DNA of 10,042 nt from Opitutaceae bacterium UBA4094 (GTDB taxonomy: Bacteria > Verrucomicrobiota > Verrucomicrobiia > Opitutales > Opitutaceae): assembly GCA_002382525.1 (NCBI GenBank), contig DFYA01000026.1, positions 1 to 10,042 on the forward strand. Direction: 5' to 3'. Of the stretch, positions 6,841-10,042 are shown one piece after another; positions within the stretch are counted from its first letter, which is position 1; each line of letters starts with the position of its first letter. The notes below the pieces were generated by a model that saw only the letters and a list, made by a program, of their open reading frames with translations, searched no databases and was not told the DNA's origin. The position numbers and the translations under genes were made by a program.

Positions 6841-7239
6841 TTAGCGCTTGGAGAACTGGAAGCGCTTGCGGGCGCCGGGTTGACCGGGCTTCTTGCGCTC
6901 TTTCTCGCGCGGGTCGCGCTTAAGGTGGCCGGCCTTCTTGAGGGCGGCGCGAAGCTCGGGATTGAGCTTCTGGAGGGCGCGGGCGATACCGTGGGCGGTC
7001 GCACCGGCCTGACCGGTGACACCACCGCCGGCAACGTTGACATCGACGTCGACCTTGTCGCGGAGTTCGACGGTCAACAGCGGGCGGAACGCCTGCTTCG
7101 AGAAGTTCTCGTGGGAGAAATAGGTGTCGAAGTCGCTGCCGTTGGCAGTGAGCTTGCCGGTGCCTTCAGTGAGGCGAACGCGGGCGGTAGAGGACTTGCG
7201 GCGACCGGTGCCGAGGAAAATGGTCTTTTCAGCGCTCAT
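6841..7239 (-). CDS. rpsI: 30S ribosomal protein S9
   Basis: 132 residues, a full-length S9 (usual size ~130). It begins with the family segment TIFLGTGRRKSSTARVRL, where bacterial S9 has GTGRRK. It contains the GGGVTGQAGATAHGIARAL core (about residues 71-89) and ends in a basic tail, GARKRFQFSKR, whose final SKR in known S9 proteins reaches into the ribosomal P site near the tRNA anticodon. It is translated from an ATG only 5 bases after the rplM stop. No Shine-Dalgarno sequence lies before it (the preceding bases are TTATC), so translation is probably coupled to rplM. The pairing with rplM is the near-universal bacterial order. The sequence character is verrucomicrobial by my recollection. 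Confidence 0.97.
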   Translation of the reverse strand: MSAEKTIFLGTGRRKSSTARVRLTEGTGKLTANGSDFDTYFSHENFSKQAFRPLLTVELRDKVDVDVNVAGGGVTGQAGATAHGIARALQKLNPELRAALKKAGHLKRDPREKERKKPGQPGARKRFQFSKR

Positions 7240-7244
7240 GATAA

Positions 7245-7673
7245 TCAGACGGAAGTCTTGACGGGATTCTGGGCCTCGTGGGTGTGGTTCGGGCCGGCGA
7301 AAACGCGGAGCTTGGTCAACATATGACGAGCAATGCGGTTCTTCGGAAGCATGCCTTTGACAGCGTGCTCGATGATAAAGGCCGGGTTCTTGTCACGCAT
7401 CTGCTGCATGGTCTTGTAGCTTTCGCCACCGACATAGCCCGAGAAGAACATGTATTTATTCTGCTCTTCTTTTTTGCCGGTGAGGACGACCTTCTCGGCG
7501 TTAATGACAACAACGAAGTCGCCGGTATCGACGCTCGGGGTATAGGAAGCTTTGTGACGGCCGCGGATCAGATTGGCCGCTTTAACCGCAAGGCGGCCAA
7601 GGACCAGACCCTCGGCATCGATAAGATGCCACTTGGGCTGCACGGTCTCTTTTTTGGCGAGGAACGTTTTCAT
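7245..7673 (-). CDS. rplM: 50S ribosomal protein L13
   Basis: 142 residues, the standard L13 length. Family landmarks are KWHLIDAEGLVLGRLAVKAANLIRG near the N terminus, the GDFVVVINAEKVVLTGKK segment (about residues 51-68), and VKGMLPKNRIARHMLTKLRVFAGPNHTHEAQ toward the C terminus. L13 is an early 23S-binding assembly protein. It is the first gene of the rplM-rpsI operon, with a TTGACA promoter just upstream and a terminator after rpsI. The ATG at 7673 is preceded by the pyrimidine tract CCTCTTTTCTC rather than a Shine-Dalgarno motif. The same tract stands before the DUF423 gene at 8725. The predicted transcript leader is very short, about ten bases. Confidence 0.97.
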   Translation of the reverse strand: MKTFLAKKETVQPKWHLIDAEGLVLGRLAVKAANLIRGRHKASYTPSVDTGDFVVVINAEKVVLTGKKEEQNKYMFFSGYVGGESYKTMQQMRDKNPAFIIEHAVKGMLPKNRIARHMLTKLRVFAGPNHTHEAQNPVKTSV

Positions 7674-7687
7674 GAGAAAAGAGGCGG

Positions 7688-7716
7688 ATTGCGTAGGGTT
7701 GCCGGAAAGGTGTCAA
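7688..7716 (-). promoter_or_regulatory. Predicted sigma-70-type promoter of rplM-rpsI
   Basis: A perfect -35 hexamer TTGACA (7711-7716, minus) is followed after 17 bases by CGCAAT (7688-7693), a weak -10. Transcription would start about 6-8 bases further on, only about 8-11 bases before the rplM ATG, so the mRNA would be nearly leaderless. The -35 and spacing are seen; promoter activity is inference. Confidence 0.5.
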
Positions 7717-7738
7717 TCCCTCTTTTGGCGTTGTGAAT

Positions 7739-7773
7739 AAAAAACCCGCCTCGCCGATGAGGCAAAGCGGGTT
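7739..7773 (-). terminator. Intrinsic terminator of the porin gene
   Basis: On the minus strand an outer stem AACCCGC/GCGGGTT (7767-7773 with 7743-7749) and an inner CTC/GAG pairing with a side bulge are followed by TTTTTT (7739-7744). It lies ~30 bases after the porin stop and just upstream of the rplM promoter, isolating the two units. A run of T on the plus strand at about 7779-7783 might give weaker activity in the other direction, but no plus-strand gene enters from the left here. Confidence 0.88.
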
Positions 7774-7803
7774 CGGAGTTTTTAACCGATGAATCGGGTC
7801 AGC

Positions 7804-8511
7804 TTAGAAGCCGACAGCCAGACCGAGCGAGAAGACAACGCGGTCCTGGGTGCGATCGGCAACGTAGTTGCTGCGGTCACGATGGGTGTAGTTAACAGCA
7901 GCGGTCAGCGTGGCGGTCTCGCTGAGGCTATAAGGAACGGCAACGCCGACACCCCAGTAGCTGTAGTCGCCACCGCGGGAGGAGGGGATCTGAATCCAGC
8001 CGTAGGTGGCGGAAACGTCGAGCGAGAGGCCGACCTGGGCGATCGGGAAGGTGTGGCCGATCGAAGCGATGTAGGAGGAGACCTCGTTATCGAAGTCGTG
8101 GTAGTAGTAGAGGCTGGGGCTCAGGTTGAACAGGTCAGCCTTGATACCGACATAGGCTTCCGTGCTGTTGAACTGGCTGTTGCCAGAACCATTGTAGGTG
8201 TAGCGGGTCAGGCCAACATCGGCGGCGAAGGTCTCGTTGATGGCGAGGTTGTAGCCGGCATAGAAATCGGTCTCGGTGAAACCGGTGTTGGAGCTGACGG
8301 GGCTGGAGTGCCAGATGCCGGCGTAGAAGTCGCCATAGGAGGCTTCGACGGAGGGCTGGATGGAGGAATCAGCGAGCTTGATGCTGCGGAAAACATACTG
8401 GCTGACATACGTCACATCGAGGGTAACGGCGAGAGCGGACTGGGAGGCTTGCTGAGCGGAGGCGGATGCACCGACCGCGAGGGCGGCGAGGGCAAGGATC
8501 GTCTTTTTCAT
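7804..8511 (-). CDS. TorF-family putative outer-membrane porin
   Basis: 235 residues. A clear Sec signal peptide (MKKTILALAALAVGASASA, cleavage likely after A19 in ASA|Q) leads into a beta-rich mature chain. The chain opens with the TorF-type strand VTLDVTYVSQYVFRSI and continues in alternating aromatic/hydrophobic strands such as DFYAGIWHSSPVS, FYAGYNLAINETF, LFNLSPSLYYYHDFD and YSYWGVGVAVPYSL. It ends in ...VFSLGLAVGF, with the C-terminal Phe that BamA recognises in outer-membrane beta-barrels. The length and features match the TorF family of putative porins, whose substrate is not known. It is monocistronic, with a terminator at 7739-7773. The 5' side carries three 8-bp repeats right up to the ATG and a hairpin at 8546-8563. 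No Shine-Dalgarno motif is present. Confidence 0.85.
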   Translation of the reverse strand: MKKTILALAALAVGASASAQQASQSALAVTLDVTYVSQYVFRSIKLADSSIQPSVEASYGDFYAGIWHSSPVSSNTGFTETDFYAGYNLAINETFAADVGLTRYTYNGSGNSQFNSTEAYVGIKADLFNLSPSLYYYHDFDNEVSSYIASIGHTFPIAQVGLSLDVSATYGWIQIPSSRGGDYSYWGVGVAVPYSLSETATLTAAVNYTHRDRSNYVADRTQDRVVFSLGLAVGF

Positions 8512-8512
8512 G

Positions 8513-8536
8513 TGTAGTTCTGTAGTTTTGTAGTTT
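8513..8536 (-). repeat. Three tandem 8-bp repeats abutting the porin start codon
   Basis: On the minus strand: AAACTACA, AAACTACA, GAACTACA, then C and the ATG at 8511. The period is exactly 8 with one base difference in the third unit. This occupies the place of the ribosome binding site. Role unknown; it could bind a regulator or ribosomal protein S1, or change copy number by slippage. Confidence 0.75.
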
Positions 8537-8545
8537 CTGTCAGGT

Positions 8546-8563
8546 CGCCGTTAGGTCACGGCG
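8546..8563 (-). other. Hairpin in the porin upstream region
   Basis: CGCCGT, a 6-base loop, ACGGCG: a perfect 6-bp GC-rich stem ~35 bases before the porin ATG and just upstream of the 8-bp repeats. If transcription starts before it, it would be a leader stem protecting or regulating the message. Alternatively it is an operator-like palindrome. No T-tract follows, so it is not a terminator. Confidence 0.45.
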
Positions 8564-8724
8564 GGCAGGAATGCACAGAATTGCCGACCACAGTTCAAGT
8601 CTTTACTCAAACGTCACCTAATCCCGGAATTCCGCGCAATAAGTCGTCCATCTATCCGGTCGCGTCGGTGGAACTGGAAGCCATTGGAGGCAGTTCGCGA
8701 TCACACGCCTCACCCTCTTTTCTC

Positions 8725-9129
8725 ATGAAAAACTACCTTGTATTCGCCGCGATCGCCGGAGCGGTGGGCGTCGCGCTCGGTGCCTTTGGCGCCCATGGGC
8801 TCAAGAGCATCCTCACCGCCCGAGGAACGCTGCACGCGTGGGAAACCGCTGTGCTTTATCAGTTGGTTCACGCTGTCGCACTGTTGAGCGCGGGCCTGCA
8901 CACATCCAACGCGGACCGGAGCGCCAGCTGGTGGAGGCGTGCGTGCGCATCGTGGAGCGTAGGCATGCTTCTCTTCTCGGGTTCGCTCGTCTGGCTATCC
9001 TTGGGCGGGCCGCGTTGGATCGGCCCAGTCACTCCCATCGGCGGCTTGGCACTAATTGGCGGCTGGATTTTTCTCGCGATCGGCGCGCTGACGCATTCGT
9101 CCGCAGGGAACGACAAGCCGACATCATGA
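8725..9129 (+). CDS. DUF423 family small integral membrane protein
   Basis: 134 residues, the usual DUF423 size (~120-135). It opens with a hydrophobic helix carrying the family hallmark GAFGAHGLK (about residues 19-27). A second segment with WETAVLYQLVHAVALL, a third (SWSVGMLLFSGSLVWLSL) and a fourth (PIGGLALIGGWIFLAIGAL) follow, so four membrane helices are expected. The biochemical function of the family is not established. I chose the ATG at 8725 over the upstream in-frame ATG at 8581 because family similarity starts here and the extra 48 residues resemble nothing. The start is preceded by CCTCTTTTCTC, identical to the sequence before rplM, instead of a Shine-Dalgarno motif. Its TGA overlaps the start of the next gene (ATGA), suggesting translational coupling. 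Confidence 0.9.
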   Translation: MKNYLVFAAIAGAVGVALGAFGAHGLKSILTARGTLHAWETAVLYQLVHAVALLSAGLHTSNADRSASWWRRACASWSVGMLLFSGSLVWLSLGGPRWIGPVTPIGGLALIGGWIFLAIGALTHSSAGNDKPTS

Positions 9130-10042
9130 TGAATGTGCCGAGCGAGCTGCGGTCGGTTTTGGCCGCCCTCAAGCCCATCAGCCGCCCGCGGCTCGCCGGC
9201 GGTTGCGTGCGCGACCATCTGCTCGGCCTCCGCGCCAAGGACTTTGATATCGAGGTGCAGGGGATCACGTTTGAAAAACTCCACGCCGCTCTCGCCCCTT
9301 TCGGCGCGACCGATGTCGTCGGCCGCAGTTTTGGCGTTATCAAGCTACGGCTGGGCACCGCTGATTACGACTTTAGCCTGCCGCGACGCGAATCTAAGAC
9401 CGGCAACGGCCACCGTGGTTTCGCCGTCACCCCCGACCCGACGCTCAACGATGCGGATGCAGCGGCTCGACGCGATTTCACCATCAACGCGATCACCTGC
9501 GACCCGTTTACCGGCGAACTTTTCGATCCACACGGCGGCGAACGCGATTTACGCGCCCGCGTTCTCCGGCACACCAGTCCCGCCTTCGCCGAGGATCCGC
9601 TGCGCGTGCTTCGCGCCTTTCAACTCGCCGCCCGCTTTGATCTCAGGCTCGCCCCCGAGACCGCCGCCCTTTGCCGCAGCATTGCCCCGACCTTCCACGA
9701 ACTGCCGGTCGAACGCATCTGGGGCGAATGGGCGAAATGGGCCGCGCAATCCGCCCGCCCCTCCCGCGGCCTCGCGGTCTTGCACGAAACCGGTTGGCTC
9801 GCCCACTTCCCCGAGATCGCCGCGTTGCACGGTTGCCCGCAAGACCCCGACTGGCACCCGGAAGGCGACGTCTTCACCCACACGCAACACTGCTGTGACG
9901 CCCTCCCTCAACTACCCGAGTGGCGCGACGCCCCCGCCGACCGGCGTCGATTACTGATGCTGGCGGTCCTCGCCCACGACTTCGGCAAACCGCCCACCAC
10001 CCGCCAATCCGAACACCAAGGCCGACTCCGCTGGCGCAGCCT
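9126..10042 (+). CDS. CCA-adding enzyme / poly(A) polymerase family protein with HD domain (partial)
   Basis: 305 codons are visible and the frame is still open at the right edge. The class II nucleotidyltransferase head has the GGxVRD motif (GGCVRDHLLG, residues 25-34), the metal-binding D-x-D in KDFDIEV (D39, D41), RRDFTINAI (115-123) and EDPLRVLRAFQLAARF for the neck region. A C-terminal HD domain follows, with HPEGDVFTHT (about 244-253) and LAHDFGKP (282-289; H284, D285). Family members add CCA to tRNA 3' ends or poly(A) to RNA. Those with an HD domain also have phosphohydrolase activity in E. coli. The lineage, and whether it adds the full CCA, cannot be told from this fragment. The first ATG (9126) overlaps the DUF423 stop as ATGATGA, and a second ATG follows at 9129; either may start translation. 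No Shine-Dalgarno motif is visible. Confidence 0.92.
   Translation, partial: MMNVPSELRSVLAALKPISRPRLAGGCVRDHLLGLRAKDFDIEVQGITFEKLHAALAPFGATDVVGRSFGVIKLRLGTADYDFSLPRRESKTGNGHRGFAVTPDPTLNDADAAARRDFTINAITCDPFTGELFDPHGGERDLRARVLRHTSPAFAEDPLRVLRAFQLAARFDLRLAPETAALCRSIAPTFHELPVERIWGEWAKWAAQSARPSRGLAVLHETGWLAHFPEIAALHGCPQDPDWHPEGDVFTHTQHCCDALPQLPEWRDAPADRRRLLMLAVLAHDFGKPPTTRQSEHQGRLRWRS

Noticed and set aside
6520..7326. 268-codon plus-strand frame
   Set aside because: It overlaps rpsI, its terminator and the binding-protein start on the other strand; shadow frame.
7789..8517. 242-codon plus-strand frame opposite the porin
   Set aside because: The minus strand encodes a signal peptide, beta-strands and C-terminal Phe of a porin; the plus frame is a Gly/Val-rich shadow.
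9133..9957. 274-codon plus-strand frame
   Set aside because: Out of frame with the CCA-adding enzyme motifs (GGCVRD, RRDF, EDPLR, HDFGK), which are encoded in the frame starting at 9126 and remain open to the window end.

Overview
The protein-coding part of the window looks like a chromosome segment from a member of the Verrucomicrobiota, most likely Opitutaceae or a relative. This rests on the character of the L13 and S9 proteins, a TorF-type porin, high-GC coding DNA and the general absence of Shine-Dalgarno motifs. It is an inference from memory of these families, not a database result. The 16S rRNA fragment at the left edge does not fit. Its 5' part reads like a Rhodobacteraceae 16S and its inner part like a gammaproteobacterial (Acinetobacter-like) 16S. 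The rRNA end of the window is therefore probably a metagenome-assembly chimera joined at conserved 16S stretches.

Layout, left to right. Positions 1-385 hold the 5' end of a 16S rRNA on the minus strand. It is preceded, in its own direction, by an AT-rich leader (about 386-700) with a boxA antitermination motif and several hairpins. Positions 967-1872 are a complete IS5-family insertion sequence with 17-bp perfect terminal inverted repeats and a CTAG target duplication. It splits a plus-strand reading frame that becomes continuous when the element is removed. The transposase needs a -1 frameshift near its N terminus. Positions 2044-2284 hold nothing that I recognise.

Positions 2285-6757 (minus strand) carry two genes, probably one transcription unit. 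The first is a 1071-residue membrane-anchored protein with three tandem TrpX-type (ABC_sub_bind) periplasmic binding domains. The second is a 406-residue protein with an N-terminal STAS (anti-sigma-factor antagonist) domain and about 290 residues that I cannot assign. No permease, ATPase, kinase or phosphatase is nearby. This pair is the most novel-looking part of the window and may be a sensing module rather than a transporter.

Positions 6787-7716 (minus strand) are the rplM-rpsI ribosomal protein operon, with a TTGACA promoter and a strong intrinsic terminator. Positions 7739-8511 (minus strand) are a TorF-family outer-membrane porin with its own terminator. Three perfect-period 8-bp repeats lie directly before its start codon. 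From 8725 onward, on the plus strand, a DUF423 membrane protein overlaps by ATGA the start of a CCA-adding enzyme/poly(A) polymerase family protein with an HD domain, which runs off the right edge.
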